From: Pezicula radicicola
Taxonomy: Eukaryota > Ascomycota > Leotiomycetes > Helotiales > Dermateaceae
Length of the DNA stretch: 64,000 nucleotides
NCBI GenBank assembly: GCA_003008705.1
Contig: PDUO01000021.1
Coordinates: 560,766 to 624,765 of the forward strand
Reading direction: 5' to 3'
A model generated the notes under the pieces. The model was not told where the DNA came from and did no database searches. It saw nothing but the letters and a program-made list of their open reading frames with translations. Positions 52,968-64,000 of the stretch are shown one piece after another. The position numbers and the translations under genes were made by a program. Every line of letters begins with the position of its first letter. Positions within the stretch are counted from its first letter, which is position 1.

Positions 52968-55900
52968 ATGGCGCCTTCGTATCTGAAAGTCGCCCCAAGA
53001 GATGCGACTTTCCTACCTGCAATCGGCGCTCCCACAACGCCTGCGCACATGGCGACAACGACGTTGAAAGTTGGGGGTATGACATGCGGCGCATGCACGT
53101 CTGCGGTTGAGGCAGGGTTCAATGGATTAGATGGTGTTGGAAATGTGTCTGTAAGCTTGGTTATGGAGAGAGCAGTTATAATGCACGACCCGACGAGGAT
53201 ATCGGCGGAAAAAATACAAGAGATCATTGAAGATAGAGGGTTCGAGGCAGAGGTTCTGGCAACGGATTTACCCTCACCCATGTTCAACAGAGAGGAGTAT
53301 TCATATGATGAAGATGAAACGACAGCAGACGAAGGAGAGTCCACTGGATTAACGACAACAACATTAGCTGTAGGAGGAATGACATGTGGAGCTTGTACAT
53401 CAGCGGTCGAAGGCGGCTTCAAGGATGTAGCAGGTGTCAAAACTTTCAGTATATCGCTTTTGTCGGAACGAGCTGTTGTTGAGCATGATGCGTCCATCTT
53501 GAGCGCTGCAAAGATTGCGGAAATTATCGAAGACAGAGGGTTTGAGGCAGAAATTGTGGAGAGCCAATTGTCCGCTCCTACCAAGAGCTCTAAGAAGGGT
53601 CGTTCTGAAGGAGGCGGAAAGAATGAGAAAGTAGCCACAACTACTATCGCCATTGAAGGAATGACGTGCGGAGCTTGCACATCCGCCGTTGAAGGAGGAT
53701 TCAAGGGGATGGACGGCTTAGTCCAATTCAACATCAGTCTTCTAGCTGAGAGGGCCATTATCGTACATGACCCTGTAAAACTTTCTGCAGAGAAGCTTGT
53801 CGAGATTATCGAAGATAGAGGATTCGATGCTCAAATTATATCGACGCAATTGGTAAGCTCTGGGGGAGCAGCTGAAGCTGCAACTTCTCAGTTCAAAGTC
53901 TTTGGAGTCAAAGATGCAGCACACGCAACATTGCTAGAGGAGAAAGTACAGTCAATGCCAGGAGTCAACTCCGCAAAAATCAGTCTCGCCACGAGTCGAC
54001 TGACCATTTCTCACCAGCCCAATATTGTTGGACTTCGAGCTCTGGTTGAGCTGATCGAAGCCCAAGGTTACAATGCTTTAGTCGCAGAAAATGACGATAA
54101 TAACGCCCAGCTCGAGTCTCTCGCTAAAACCCGAGAAATCAATGAATGGCGCAGAGCATTCAGATACTCCTTAGGCTTTGCCATCCCGGTCTTTCTCATC
54201 AGTATGGTCATTCCTATGATGTTACCAGGTCTTGACTTTGGGAGCTTAATCATTCTGTTTCCCGGACTTTACCTGGGCGACATCATTTGCTTGATCTTAA
54301 CGATACCTGTTCAATTCGGCATTGGAAAGCGGTTTTATGTTTCCGCATACAAATCACTGAAGCATAAAGCTCCTACCATGGATGTTTTGGTCGTCTTAGG
54401 CACTTCTGCAGCTTTCTTCTTCAGTTGCGCAGCAATGCTAGTTTCTGTTCTCCTGCCACCTCATACCCGGCCTAGCACCATCTTCGACACTAGCTCTATG
54501 CTAATCACATTTATCACACTTGGACGATACTTGGAGAATAACGCTAAGGGACAGACTTCCAAGGCCCTCTCTCGCTTAATGTCTTTGGCGCCATCCATGG
54601 CCACCATCTATGCGGATCCAATCGCGGCAGAAAAGGCAGCCGAGGGCTGGGAAATGGCAATGACCGAAGGGAAGGAGCCAAAGACACCTACGCAACAGGG
54701 AAACGCTGCTGAAGAGAAAGTCATTCCTACCGAGCTCATTGAAGTCGGTGATATTGTCATCTTACGACCTGGCGATAAGATTCCAGCTGATGGTACTGTT
54801 ACCAGAGGCGAGACCTATGTGGATGAGAGTATGGTAACGGGAGAAGCGATGCCAGTCCAAAAACGCAAAGGCAATTTACTGATCGGAGGCACTGTTAACG
54901 GAACTGGCCGGGTTGACTTCCGCGTCACTAGAGCTGGTAGAGATACACAGCTCAGTCAGATCGTCAAACTTGTTCAGGATGCCCAAACTACCCGAGCACC
55001 AATTCAACGCTTGGCCGATACAATTGCAGGTTATTTCGTTCCCTGCATCCTTACCCTTGGACTCCTCACTTTCGTCACCTGGATGGTTCTCAGCCATGTC
55101 CTTACGAATCCACCTAAGATCTTTGTGGATGAAGCCAGTGGTGGAAAATTCATGGTCTGTGTCAAGTTATGTATCTCTGTGATTGTTTTCGCATGTCCTT
55201 GCGCACTAGGCCTTGCAACACCTACTGCTGTCATGGTTGGAACCGGTGTTGGTGCGGAGAATGGTATTTTGGTTAAAGGTGGAGCTGCTTTGGAGACCGC
55301 AACCAAGATCTCTCAGGTTGTCCTTGACAAGACCGGAACCCTCACCCACGGCAAGATGAGCGTAGCGAAAGCCGACTTAGTACCAACCTGGGCAAACAAC
55401 GACTGGCGACGAAAGCTATGGTGGCAAATTGTTGGTCTTGCAGAAATGGGAAGCGAACATCCAATTGGTAAAGCCATACTTGGCTCCGCAAAGGAACATC
55501 TTCAATTGGGCCCAGAGGATACCATTAATGGAAGCATCGGCGAGTTCAACGCTGCTGTTGGCAAAGGTATTGATGCTTACGTCGAGCCCGCCACCAGCGG
55601 TGAGCGAACACGTTACCGCGTTTTAATCGGAAATGTCAAATTCCTACGAGATAACAAAATCGACGTCCCTAAATCTGCCATTGATGCCTCAGAGGAAGCT
55701 AATGTCAAAGCCGCCGGTTCTTCCAAAGCCTCTTCTGCTGGAACCACCAACATCTTCATCGCCGTCGACGGTCTCTACAGCGGCCATCTTTGCCTATCTG
55801 ATATCATCAAAGACTCAGCTCGAAGTGCGATCGCCGCTCTTCACCGAATGGGTATCAAGACTGCCATGATTACTGGAGACCAGCTTTCTACCGCTCTCGC

Positions 55901-56534
55901 AGTCGCTCGCCTTGTTGGCATCGACGCTGAGAATGTGCATGCAGGCGTAACACCTGATCAAAAGCAATCTATCATTCGCGACTTTCAAGACCAAGGAGAA
56001 TGTGTTGCAATGGTCGGTGACGGTATCAATGACTCGCCTGCTCTTGCTACTGCTGATGTTGGAATTGCCATGTCATCTGGCACAGATGTCGCCATGGAAG
56101 CTGCCGACATCGTACTTATGAAGTCAGATAAACTCATGGACATCCCCGCTTCCATCCAGCTTGCACGATCAATCTTCCGGCGCATCAAGCTCAACCTGGC
56201 CTGGGCCTGTTGTTACAACTTGGTTGGTCTTCCGTTCGCTATGGGTCTTTTCCTCCCATTCGGCTTGCATCTCCACCCCATGGCTGCTGGTGCAGCTATG
56301 GCCTTGAGTTCCGTTAGCGTCGTCGTTAGTAGTCTAATGTTGAAGCTCTGGACAAGGCCCGCATGGATGGAGGATGCCTTGATGGAAGAGAAGGGCCAGT
56401 TAAGGAAGAAGGGTAAGGGCTGGGGTCTCGGTGGTCTGGTTGGCAGAGCGCAAGATCTACTGCATGCTGTTGCTGGAAGAAAGAGACAAGAAGAAGAGGG
56501 TTATGTTCCATTGAGCAATATGGATCACGTATAG
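52968..56534 (+). CDS. CCC2: Copper-transporting P1B-type ATPase Ccc2
   Basis: Pumps Cu(I) into the Golgi lumen to load secreted cuproenzymes such as multicopper oxidases. Single exon, 1188 residues. Three N-terminal heavy-metal-binding domains each carry GMTCGACTSAVE (about residues 38, 138 and 232); a fourth, cysteine-less HMA-like fold follows (FKVFGVKDAAHATLLEEKVQ). The catalytic core shows the CPC ion site in VFACPCALGLATP (about 743-745), the phosphorylated Asp in DKTGTLTHG (about 787), GSEHPIGKAI and GDGINDSPALATADVGIAMS. The last about 60 residues are basic (LRKKGKGWGL). Length and number of HMA domains match filamentous-fungal Ccc2. The CAAATGG start context is good. Upstream region is long and may hold copper-responsive sites, none of which I can identify. 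Confidence 0.97.
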   Translation: MAPSYLKVAPRDATFLPAIGAPTTPAHMATTTLKVGGMTCGACTSAVEAGFNGLDGVGNVSVSLVMERAVIMHDPTRISAEKIQEIIEDRGFEAEVLATDLPSPMFNREEYSYDEDETTADEGESTGLTTTTLAVGGMTCGACTSAVEGGFKDVAGVKTFSISLLSERAVVEHDASILSAAKIAEIIEDRGFEAEIVESQLSAPTKSSKKGRSEGGGKNEKVATTTIAIEGMTCGACTSAVEGGFKGMDGLVQFNISLLAERAIIVHDPVKLSAEKLVEIIEDRGFDAQIISTQLVSSGGAAEAATSQFKVFGVKDAAHATLLEEKVQSMPGVNSAKISLATSRLTISHQPNIVGLRALVELIEAQGYNALVAENDDNNAQLESLAKTREINEWRRAFRYSLGFAIPVFLISMVIPMMLPGLDFGSLIILFPGLYLGDIICLILTIPVQFGIGKRFYVSAYKSLKHKAPTMDVLVVLGTSAAFFFSCAAMLVSVLLPPHTRPSTIFDTSSMLITFITLGRYLENNAKGQTSKALSRLMSLAPSMATIYADPIAAEKAAEGWEMAMTEGKEPKTPTQQGNAAEEKVIPTELIEVGDIVILRPGDKIPADGTVTRGETYVDESMVTGEAMPVQKRKGNLLIGGTVNGTGRVDFRVTRAGRDTQLSQIVKLVQDAQTTRAPIQRLADTIAGYFVPCILTLGLLTFVTWMVLSHVLTNPPKIFVDEASGGKFMVCVKLCISVIVFACPCALGLATPTAVMVGTGVGAENGILVKGGAALETATKISQVVLDKTGTLTHGKMSVAKADLVPTWANNDWRRKLWWQIVGLAEMGSEHPIGKAILGSAKEHLQLGPEDTINGSIGEFNAAVGKGIDAYVEPATSGERTRYRVLIGNVKFLRDNKIDVPKSAIDASEEANVKAAGSSKASSAGTTNIFIAVDGLYSGHLCLSDIIKDSARSAIAALHRMGIKTAMITGDQLSTALAVARLVGIDAENVHAGVTPDQKQSIIRDFQDQGECVAMVGDGINDSPALATADVGIAMSSGTDVAMEAADIVLMKSDKLMDIPASIQLARSIFRRIKLNLAWACCYNLVGLPFAMGLFLPFGLHLHPMAAGAAMALSSVSVVVSSLMLKLWTRPAWMEDALMEEKGQLRKKGKGWGLGGLVGRAQDLLHAVAGRKRQEEEGYVPLSNMDHV

Positions 56535-57130
56535 ACATATAGGTACTTGGTTTAATGTGGATGGCGGCGTGCTAGGTTTGGTTGGATATTTTTGCTGCGG
56601 TTCAGCAAGCATAGCATTCTTTAGTCAAGGTTTCCTTCATATTACATATTACGAACGAGAATAATAAGTAACGTTCATGTTCATGTCATGCCATCTTAGT
56701 CGCTATGCATTCAGTGTCTGGGTAACTGTGTAACTCAAACCTAGGCAGAAAAACTGGAGCTAAACCTAGTTAAGTATCTAGAAAAAAGTCCTTAGGCTTT
56801 GATGATTAGGGAATATATTGATAGTTGACCTACCGCGAGGTTTACGATTTTTACCTTGCTTCAGTGCGAAAGATAGAGGATTAATCTTGTCGTGGAGTCA
56901 TTGGAAGGGAGACGTTTGGAAGTAACAGTAAAGTGAGCTTACGAAAAGAGCGGAGATCATGTAGTATGGAGGAGGTTACTATTATTCTATAAGGCGACCA
57001 AAGAGGGAGATGATGAATTGGTACCTGGAAGTGGGGAAATTGACCATGCTCCCTTTCTGCGAGAACAACGGGCGGGCCAGGTGTTATGTCCTTCTATGAA
57101 AGTCGGACGAGGACATCAATCATTCATTAA
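56535..57130. other. Convergent spacer CCC2 / PFA4
   Basis: 596 bp of mildly AT-rich sequence with presumed 3' UTRs; no other feature seen. Confidence 0.4.
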
Positions 57131-58426
57131 CTAGCTAAAGTTATAGTTTCTAGCTTTCCGCCGCCGCAACAGCTCTCCTAAAGGTATATCATCATCAGCA
57201 AGAACTTCGGCCGCCTCATCAACCCCAAAGTCCCTTAATCGATCACCATCCGAATTAGTCCACCCCTCCTCTCCATCAATACCTTCCTCATACTCATACT
57301 CACTCTCATACTCTTCCAACTCTTCAAACCCATCATCTTCCTCAACCTTCCCATTCCACCTCTGATAATCCTTTTCTTGTCTCTTCCTAAAAGCTGCTAT
57401 TTCATCTTGCTCATTCTCGTATATCCTCGCTGCTTCTTTGATAGCTGCTCGTGGCATCTTATCCGGATCAATCGGCGGCCAAATAACATTCTCTTCTTCA
57501 AATCCATTTACTTCCCAGTTTCCTGCACTCTGAATACTGGGTCCTCCTCCAAATGGTAGGATCCAAGCGAGTATATTTGATGTCCCCATTCCTTGAACTA
57601 CATTCGTCCATATCCCGATATCATAAGGGAATTCTTGGCGTCGAACATGTATTTTTTGTCCACCGGATGCATATGTCCAACCTCCATTCTTTTTCGACCT
57701 CTGCACGAGTGCCTCATGTCTCTCAATCTCCCAACTCTCAATCATGGTTGTGTTTATTGCCAAACTATATGTCGCACGTACTAATAGAATCGAGAGTGCA
57801 AAAAGTACAGTACTGTTTACGACTGTTAGGACCAGAAGATGCGCCATTGCCCATGCTGGAGGCCCAAGATATGCGGGCAGATTTCGAGATGACCAGATAT
57901 CGCTGAGGCGGATAAAGAGGTGGTATTCGAGCAGCGACAGCGAGATCACACAGTAAAAGACAAAGCGAAGGAAGTGTGGGAATGTTGTATGCGAGACGCA
58001 ATTTTGTGTCCAAGGGCAGTGATGATCCATCTTGGGGATGCAACGTCCACAAGCCCTGCAATGATGCGCTCGAGGTGGTTTAACAGCTTCGCATTTCTTA
58101 CACCATCTTAATCCTTTCCTCAATTTAGCCTCATCACTGTCAAGCACACCCTCATTATCCTCTCCATCTTCATTCTTCTTTCCTTGTGCAGCCGTATCGA
58201 ATTCGCGAACCCATCCTCGTGGTCCTGGATCGATCGTTACGGTATTGTAATAGCACCACCAGATACAGAGGATCAGTCCGTTGAACCAGAGGGTTTCGTT
58301 GTTGGTTAGATGGCCCGGGGAGATGTGGTAGAATAGGTATTGTGAGGTGTAGGCTAGGAAGATTATGAGCAGACAGACTGCTGGTACGGCGAGTCGTTTT
58401 ATTGGGGGGAAGTCGTATGGTGCCAT
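57131..58426 (-). CDS. PFA4: DHHC palmitoyltransferase Pfa4
   Basis: S-acylates membrane proteins at the ER; in yeast Pfa4 acts on chitin synthase Chs3. Single exon, 431 residues. Two N-terminal transmembrane helices (LAVPAVCLLIIFLAYTSQYL; TLWFNGLILCIWWCYYNTVT) precede the zinc-binding Cys-rich domain CKKCEAVKPPRAHHCRACGR. The catalytic tetrad DHHC lies at about 134-137 within KMDHHCPWTQNCVS. Two further helices follow (FVFYCVISLSLLEYHLFI; LLVLTVVNSTVLFALSILLV). The C-terminal tail is acidic (EELEEYESEYEYEEGIDGEE), typical of Pfa4 orthologues. The N-terminal MAPYDFPPIKRLAVP supports this start. Confidence 0.94.
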   Translation of the reverse strand: MAPYDFPPIKRLAVPAVCLLIIFLAYTSQYLFYHISPGHLTNNETLWFNGLILCIWWCYYNTVTIDPGPRGWVREFDTAAQGKKNEDGEDNEGVLDSDEAKLRKGLRWCKKCEAVKPPRAHHCRACGRCIPKMDHHCPWTQNCVSHTTFPHFLRFVFYCVISLSLLEYHLFIRLSDIWSSRNLPAYLGPPAWAMAHLLVLTVVNSTVLFALSILLVRATYSLAINTTMIESWEIERHEALVQRSKKNGGWTYASGGQKIHVRRQEFPYDIGIWTNVVQGMGTSNILAWILPFGGGPSIQSAGNWEVNGFEEENVIWPPIDPDKMPRAAIKEAARIYENEQDEIAAFRKRQEKDYQRWNGKVEEDDGFEELEEYESEYEYEEGIDGEEGWTNSDGDRLRDFGVDEAAEVLADDDIPLGELLRRRKARNYNFS

Positions 58427-59115
58427 GTTGCCATACTGAGGGCAGTAGTGTTCATAAATAGGCCGACGACGCGTGAAGCCTTGCAGCCTCGTCGACGCGA
58501 TGTTCTTTTGAATGACTCGTGAAGCGTTGAATGTGAAGCGATTCTTGACTCGTGTTTAGACGAGCACTTATCCGGTGCAATTTCTCCCCGTCGGCTTGAT
58601 TTTGCGAACGGCTTCATTTTGCACCGTGAGTGAGGACATAAGAGAAGCGAATCCGACGGCGGCGGCCTGCTTGTAAAGAGGTAAAGAGACTCTTAACAGT
58701 CATAACTGTTGTTATTACCAATCCCAAAAGTTACGCCATAAGAATCTGACCAATTAACAAGTGTTACGTTGGTTGTAGACTCATGAAAATTGGGCACATC
58801 ATGGGGGTGATGACGCTGCCACTCCTTACAAGGCATTGAGGATGTAACCTCTTCATGACACGGCTTAATAGTTGTCAGTGTGGAGTGTGATGACATCGGC
58901 ATGATGTCTACCCTTCTTTTCCCCCAACAGTTTTTCGTTCTTATATTGATATTTAAGGGTGGTTGTGGATTTGAAAACCGAACCCTTTGCATAGTACAGA
59001 CTTTTATATGCCCTTTTTCTCATTATTCTTCTCTTTACTTGTCTGGCTGTACTTCACAATCATCACCGGTTAATTCCAAGTTTTGAGGGCCATCCATCAG
59101 GAGACCTGTCAGCCC
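58427..59115. promoter_or_regulatory. Divergent region PFA4 / MFS transporter
   Basis: 689 bp head-to-head spacer. No gene or clear motif is seen. The reading frame entering the MFS gene is open from about 59083, but the first ATG is at 59116. Confidence 0.4.
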
Positions 59116-61048
59116 ATGGCAAGCGCTGAGGGAAACATGTCTACACACAGTACGCAGAGGCCGGGCAATACCTCATCCCTCGACGACGAAAAACCAGCAC
59201 AAAACCCCTCGACCGACTTACCACCATTAGAAGATGCTCCGGCCAGTTTCAAGCCAGGTAGAGGCTTCATTCTCGCCTTCCTGTCAGTATGTATCATTAC
59301 TCTCGCAGCAGCACTCGACGCCACATCTCTCAGTATTGCCCTACCAATCATAGCAGAAAAGCTTGATGGCACAGCCATTGAAGCTTTCTGGGCCGGAACT
59401 TCCTTTCTACTTACATCGGCCGTCTTTCAACCTGTTATTGCTGGTTTAAGTCATGTTTTCGGGAGGAAACAGTTGATGTATGCGTCGGCGTTGCTATTCG
59501 CTGTTGGGTCCATCACTGCTGCTGTTGCTAATGATATGGCTGCATTGTAAGCTTTCCTATTGCTATTCATAGATATATGTTACTGATGAGACTTAACTTA
59601 GGCTTGTGGGACGTTCGATTCAAGGTATCGGTGGCGGCGGCATCCTAGCTCTGGGCGAGATTATCGTAACTGATTTGGTTCCTTTGGCTGTACGAGGAGC
59701 CTGGTTCGGATATCTAGGCTCCATATGGGCGATAGGATCAGTTACAGGGCCCATGATGGGAGGTGCCTTTGCCCAAGATGTCACCTGGAGATGGATATTC
59801 TGGATCAACCTACCAATCATCGGTCTAGGTATCGTTCTAATCGGCATCTTCCTCAAGCTAAGTCGAACCAGTGGCGATCTCATTGGAAAGATCCGAAGAT
59901 TCGACTGGTTTGGTTCCGTCATCTTCACAGCTGCTAGTGTCTCTTTTTTGATACCGGTGACTTGGGGAGGTGTTATGTATGACTGGGACTCCTGGCGCAC
60001 ACTTGTGCCTCTCCTACTAGGCGTGGCAGGCATAGTTGGCTTTTGCTTTTGGGAATACAGACTTTCACTCGGGGCTTTCGATGCGAATGGGAATCCTCTT
60101 CCTGGTGATCACGTCGAACCAATTATCCGTTTTAGCATTTTTAACAACTGGACTATGAGAAGTAGGTGCCACTCATGCATGGTATAGTCTCTTAGCTAAC
60201 AATAACAGTCACATACACGACAACTCTGATTCATGGAATGGTTCTCTGGTCTATGCTCTACTACCTCCCTCTTTACTACGAAGGCGTCAAGCAATACACC
60301 CCAATAATTTCTGGAGTTGCAATTCTGCCCGAATCCAGCTTAGTTGCTCGTAAGTTCCCCCGCATTATCCCACTTATCCTCATAAATCCCGTATCCTAAG
60401 AATTTCAATGCAGCCATGTCAGTCATCGTCGGCATAGTATCAGCTAAGACTCTACGATTCCGATGGGCAATCTGGATAGGCTGGGTCCTCACCACAGCTG
60501 GTTCCGGAATCCTCATTCTCCTAGGTCCTGACACGACTGTCGGCCAGTGGATAGGTATCAACATCTGTGTATCACTTGGAACGGGCATGCTCTTTCCAGC
60601 TATGGGCCTCGCTGTACAAGCCGCCGGACGACCTCGCGATTCCGGACATGCTGCAGCATTCTACTCTTTCACACGAGTGTTAGGTCAATCCATCGGTGTC
60701 GCAATAGGAGGAGTAGTCTTCCAAAACCAAATCAAGCAAAAACTACTCTCATATCCCCTCTTAGCGCCCATGGCATCACAATACAGCAAAGATTCCACTG
60801 CCTTAGTTGTCATTATCAAGGCTATGCCAGCCGGACTGGAGAAAACGCAGTTGGTTAAGGCATATTCGGATTCGTTGTCGATGATTTGGATCGTTATGTG
60901 TGCTTTGAGTGCTGTTGCTTTGGTTATGTCGGTTTTCACTAAGGGGTATTCTATGGTGCAGGCTCATGAGACGTTGCAGGGTTTTGATCATGGGAAACGG
61001 GTGCAAGATCCTGAGGCTTCTAGTTCTGATTCGGTTATTGTTAGATGA
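59116..61048 (+). CDS. Major facilitator superfamily transporter, DHA2 (14-TM drug/H+ antiporter) type
   Basis: Four exons, 59116-59546, 59602-60161, 60209-60349 and 60414-61048, give 588 residues; introns of 55, 47 and 64 nt keep MAAL|LVGRS, WTMR|ITYTT and SLVA|PMSVI in frame. The N-terminal 45 residues are cytosolic and polar. Motif A-like GLSHVFGRKQLMY follows TM2, LVGRSIQGIGGGG is TM4, and the antiporter motif C appears as GSVTGPMMGGAF in TM5. Fourteen hydrophobic segments are expected and about that many can be counted. DHA2 members export drugs or toxins or secondary metabolites; the cargo cannot be told, and no biosynthetic cluster is adjacent. Met8 within the start region (MASAEGNMSTH) is an alternative initiator. 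Confidence 0.93.
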
Positions 61049-62485
61049 GAGGTATAGGATGAGAAGTATTGGTGGGGTTTGGTTGTATTGTGTATGTTGG
61101 CTTTTTGTAGCATTGTTGGGCGTTGGATTAGAAAGGATATAGAATGCATTTTAGATAATTATAGTTACTAATAGACAGATAGACTGAGATTCTATATATC
61201 TATAGAGTCTAGAAGATATTTTATATAGATAGTACTATCACCTCTACATGCTTACATCTAAGATGGGTATACCAACAACAACTAGAAGAGTGCACATAAC
61301 TAAAGTGCTTTCTTTTTGTATCATGCTACTCCTTTGCTTAGACTAATAACATCAATATCAAACCACCTGGAATCTCGTAGAGCTCAGGAATGAAAAATAA
61401 CATACGATAAAACATACTATTGCATTGACAAGCAGTCGATATTGTTATATCATATCAAGATACACTTCTTTCAGCAAGCTAACTATACAAAATTTTAAGA
61501 CTATTTGTTTTATCTTCGGTCCTCTGTAGGACAAGTACACAAGACCTCTTTTCATCTTTAGTCTTAATTGTATACTCTAGGATGTATTCTAAAAACATAT
61601 GCCACTCTAACAAGGCTTCTTTCATAATGAACTAGGATAATAATCTACAACCTAGTAAGAAATTACTTTAAAAAAAACAACTGCCTGGACTTAAGTTTAC
61701 CCTTTCCAAACACAGAACCTCCTAAACTTCTTATGTAACCTAATAATTCTAGAGGATAACAACAAGAATTGCAATGGCATGCAACGACTATATTCGATGC
61801 CATGCATTAAATCGTCGTGAAATTTTTAAAAGCTAGTTCTTTTAATATGCTACTTTTGCTAGTTTAACCTATAAGGTCAATCTTAGGTGATCTGTGATGT
61901 CTGTTAGGTTTCGAATAATCATAATAACATTCCTCTACCAGCTAGAAACGCTGGACTACTAATGTAGATGATGTTGTTAGAAGATAACTAAGAATACCTT
62001 GATAAGAATAAATGTTCCTTTTTGTATGATGTAATTACTTTTATCCTTTAAGCTTTACATTCCAAAATTGTATACCGCGAAAAGTTAGAGTGAGAGCTAG
62101 AGAAGTAGTTCATGTTGAAAGTAGAAGTGGAGGGCGTTCTTCGTATTTTCTAGGTTTTTTATTTTTGGGGTAGTATGATTGGAGTGAAGTTGTGGAGTCT
62201 GCTACTTAAATTACCTTTCTATTGAACTGATGGAAGATTCCTGGAATTGTTTACAAATATTGAGATTGGAACATGCTGTTTCTTAGGGATACAGACAATC
62301 TCAATCAAAACACCAGAATGATTCGGAAAAAGTATGCGTGAGAAAGCATCATATTTCTACGTCAGATTCATATCGAGGTTACTTTTGTATGCTGCAGCCA
62401 GCGTGCATGCGTGAAGTCATCGCAATCATAAAACCCAAAAACCCCTGCATAATAGAGTCATATGCTATGTACTATTTCTAAGAAT
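61049..62485. other. AT-rich intergenic island
   Basis: 1.4 kb of AT-rich DNA (TATATA runs near 61190-61230, repeated short ACTAGAAG/ATAATC words) without a gene. No inverted repeats are obvious by eye. It separates the MFS gene from the DUF7721-type gene. Confidence 0.45.
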
Positions 62486-63246
62486 CTACAGGAACTTGGA
62501 AGCCAGTCCCATAAGTCCGCTGCTGGATTGACCTTGCGACTTCATGTACCTATAATCATATGATTAGCCACAAATCCCCTTCAACAAGCTTCTATAAGGA
62601 AGAAGGGAAAGCAGCTTACATCTTCAAAGCCATCTCACCAGCCTGTTGAATAGCTGATTCCTTGCTTGCACCAGATGCAACGTTGCCCTGAGAAGCCTGC
62701 TCCTCGAAAAGCTTACTGGCCTGTGCCATTGCCATACCGATAAATGCGTTCTGGCTATTTCCCTGAGAAGAGTTTCCACTCTGCCCTCCGGTGAACATTT
62801 TTAGAGCTTGCATGGCGGCAGCTTGTCCCATGGAGGATGACTGTGTTACATCATCGGTCAGTAAGGACATGAATTCTAGGAAGAGATCTACGAACCTCAG
62901 CTGGTTGACTGCTTCCACCACCTCCAAAGAACTGCCGATGAGATTGGACAGCACCTATAGCACCTTAGCAACCAGACGACAAGTTCTGCTCGTGTAATAA
63001 AAACCTACTCTGCTCATCAAGGTGGCTTTGACCAATATTCTGCTTGTTCTGACCGAGCATACCCAGAACACTGGAGAAGATATTTGAATCGCCTGAGCTT
63101 CCAGAGTGCTCCTCTGCGTGTCGTTGGGCTCCGCTCAAATCCTCATCATCAGCTCCATATCCACCACCTCCTCCGTAGGGGTTGCCTTGTTGTGGACGGT
63201 TCTCGTGGTGACGAGTATCGTTGAATTCACCTCCTCCGTATGACAT
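62486..63246 (-). CDS. Gly/Gln-rich DUF7721-type protein
   Basis: Four exons, 63246-63009, 62954-62896, 62840-62620 and 62549-62486, give 193 residues. Introns of 54, 55 and 70 nt all have GT-AG ends and join HLDEQ|SAVQSHRQFFGGGGS, SQPAE|SSSMGQAAAMQALK and EMALK|MYMKSQGQSS. The N-terminus is polar and Gly-rich (MSYGGGEFNDTRHHENRPQQ). The C-terminal helical part, QNAFIGMAMAQASKLFEEQA, GNVASGASKESAIQQAGEMA and the end SSSGLMGLASKFL, is a pattern conserved in many ascomycetes. The DUF number is recalled, not checked; no biochemical role is known. The small exons make this gene easy to mis-annotate. Confidence 0.88.
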
Positions 63247-64000
63247 GATGCTGAAACCCAGAAATTAGCGGGGTCATTCACAAGCACAATCCAGCTACAG
63301 AGCTTTCTTAAGAGGTATAGCTGCTGAGATATTGTTGTACTTTTAAGTGGCAGAACTTACATTGATGATTGAAAATGAAGTTGAAGTTCAAGAGTTTGTT
63401 TTGTGTGATGTGAAGTTGGCTGTTGTTGTTGTAAAGTAGTAGGAGGGAGGATGGATTGAAGCTGCACTTGAGGGGCAGCTGAAGATGACGCGGAGTGGGG
63501 TTACTGCCGCTCGCGTATCGGGTGATCCCTACCAAGCTGAAATCCTGATGTGTTTTAGGTACAAATCATGTGATTCCAAGCGGTAAATTACTTGAATGTG
63601 AAGTCTGTCGAAATCTATTAATCAGTCAAAGAACTTGAAGTTTCTACTTTGTTGCACGACACCACTGGCAAAGTGTTTAGCGATGGCTGTATCACGCAAA
63701 GAACTATAAGCGAGCTTCATAAGGGGATATGTCACGTGCTGAATAAAAAGGGGGGCCTCAAAGACCTGGTCAGGTACTAGCGCCCTCCATGAAATTATGC
63801 ATCCCAAGATCCAGATTTTTTATCACGGAGTAATTATGGATTTCCTTTTGTCCAGGAGATAAGTTGTCTCCTTGGCAGTCAGCTATGGCTTTGAATTTTC
63901 ATAACTTCGCATCTAGTTGCTACAGTATCTGCCTGACCTATTTAAAAACATTGTCATTTTCTGCGTTCTTCTGAGGAAATGATGAGACAAATCTTGTCCT
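63247..64000. other. 5' flank of the DUF7721-type gene
   Basis: Contains a GTTGTTGTTG run (63422-63432) and presumed promoter sequence; no gene is recognised before the window ends. Confidence 0.4.

Noticed and set aside
53076..53700. Internal direct repeats in CCC2 as a recent duplication
   Set aside because: The three GMTCGACTSAVE domains are the normal heavy-metal-binding repeats of this ATPase family.
59083..59115. Earlier start for the MFS transporter
   Set aside because: That frame begins with TTG; the first ATG (59116) is in a normal context.

Overview
This 64 kb window is nuclear DNA of a filamentous ascomycete. The genes are split by short (about 47-126 nt) introns with GTRNGY-type donors and CTRAY-like branch points. 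Gene content is typical of Pezizomycotina (NoxA, Chk1, CSN7, Rax1-type RGS protein, DUF7732- and DUF7721-type proteins), and AT-rich, stop-filled islands look like repeat-induced point mutation (RIP). The style resembles Leotiomycetes such as Botrytis/Sclerotinia relatives, but that placement is inference.

Layout. 1-5 kb: 3' part of NADPH oxidase noxA, an MDR-type quinone oxidoreductase with a GC-AG intron (minus), and the proteasome shuttle Dsk2. 5-12.7 kb is a decayed accessory region: an AT-rich island, an ankyrin-repeat pseudogene, unassigned coding relics, an intron-containing tRNA-Glu(CUC) with a mutated partial copy upstream, and a frameshifted small secreted protein gene. 12.7-20 kb: a LigM/GcvT-like O-demethylase homologue (minus) and a BTB/POZ protein (minus), with a hairpin-forming dispersed repeat on each side of the demethylase, then about 3 kb of mostly non-coding DNA with a diverged tandem duplication. 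20-31.4 kb: a secreted Gly/Ser-rich DUF7732 protein, the divergent pair UAP1 / thymine-DNA glycosylase, mitochondrial ribosomal protein mS38 (Cox24), a tandem-repeat patch, and a 1118-residue disordered membrane protein. 31.4-40 kb: two long gene-poor stretches around an F-box/beta-propeller protein, followed by a SprT-like metalloprotease. 40-43.3 kb is a mobile-element island: nested inverted-repeat (MITE-like) elements, a degenerate Tc1/mariner transposon with recognisable termini, and a 7-bp minisatellite. 43.3-63.3 kb: Chk1 and an APC/C-type E2 (UbcH10/Ubc11) as a divergent pair, ribosomal protein eL31 divergent from a Rax1-type RGS protein, CSN7, the copper ATPase Ccc2, palmitoyltransferase Pfa4, a DHA2 MFS transporter, and a DUF7721-type protein.

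Functional links are loose, as expected in a eukaryote. Chk1, the UbcH10-like E2, CSN7, Dsk2 and the F-box protein all touch ubiquitin or cell-cycle control. UAP1 makes the chitin precursor UDP-GlcNAc, and Pfa4 is known in yeast to palmitoylate a chitin synthase. No operon-like novel system was found. The most unusual items are the bacterial-style aromatic O-demethylase homologue lying between two copies of a hairpin-bearing repeat, the nested MITEs, and the tRNA-Glu locus with its mutated partner. Exon boundaries were derived by eye from splice consensus and frame continuity; no database search was run.
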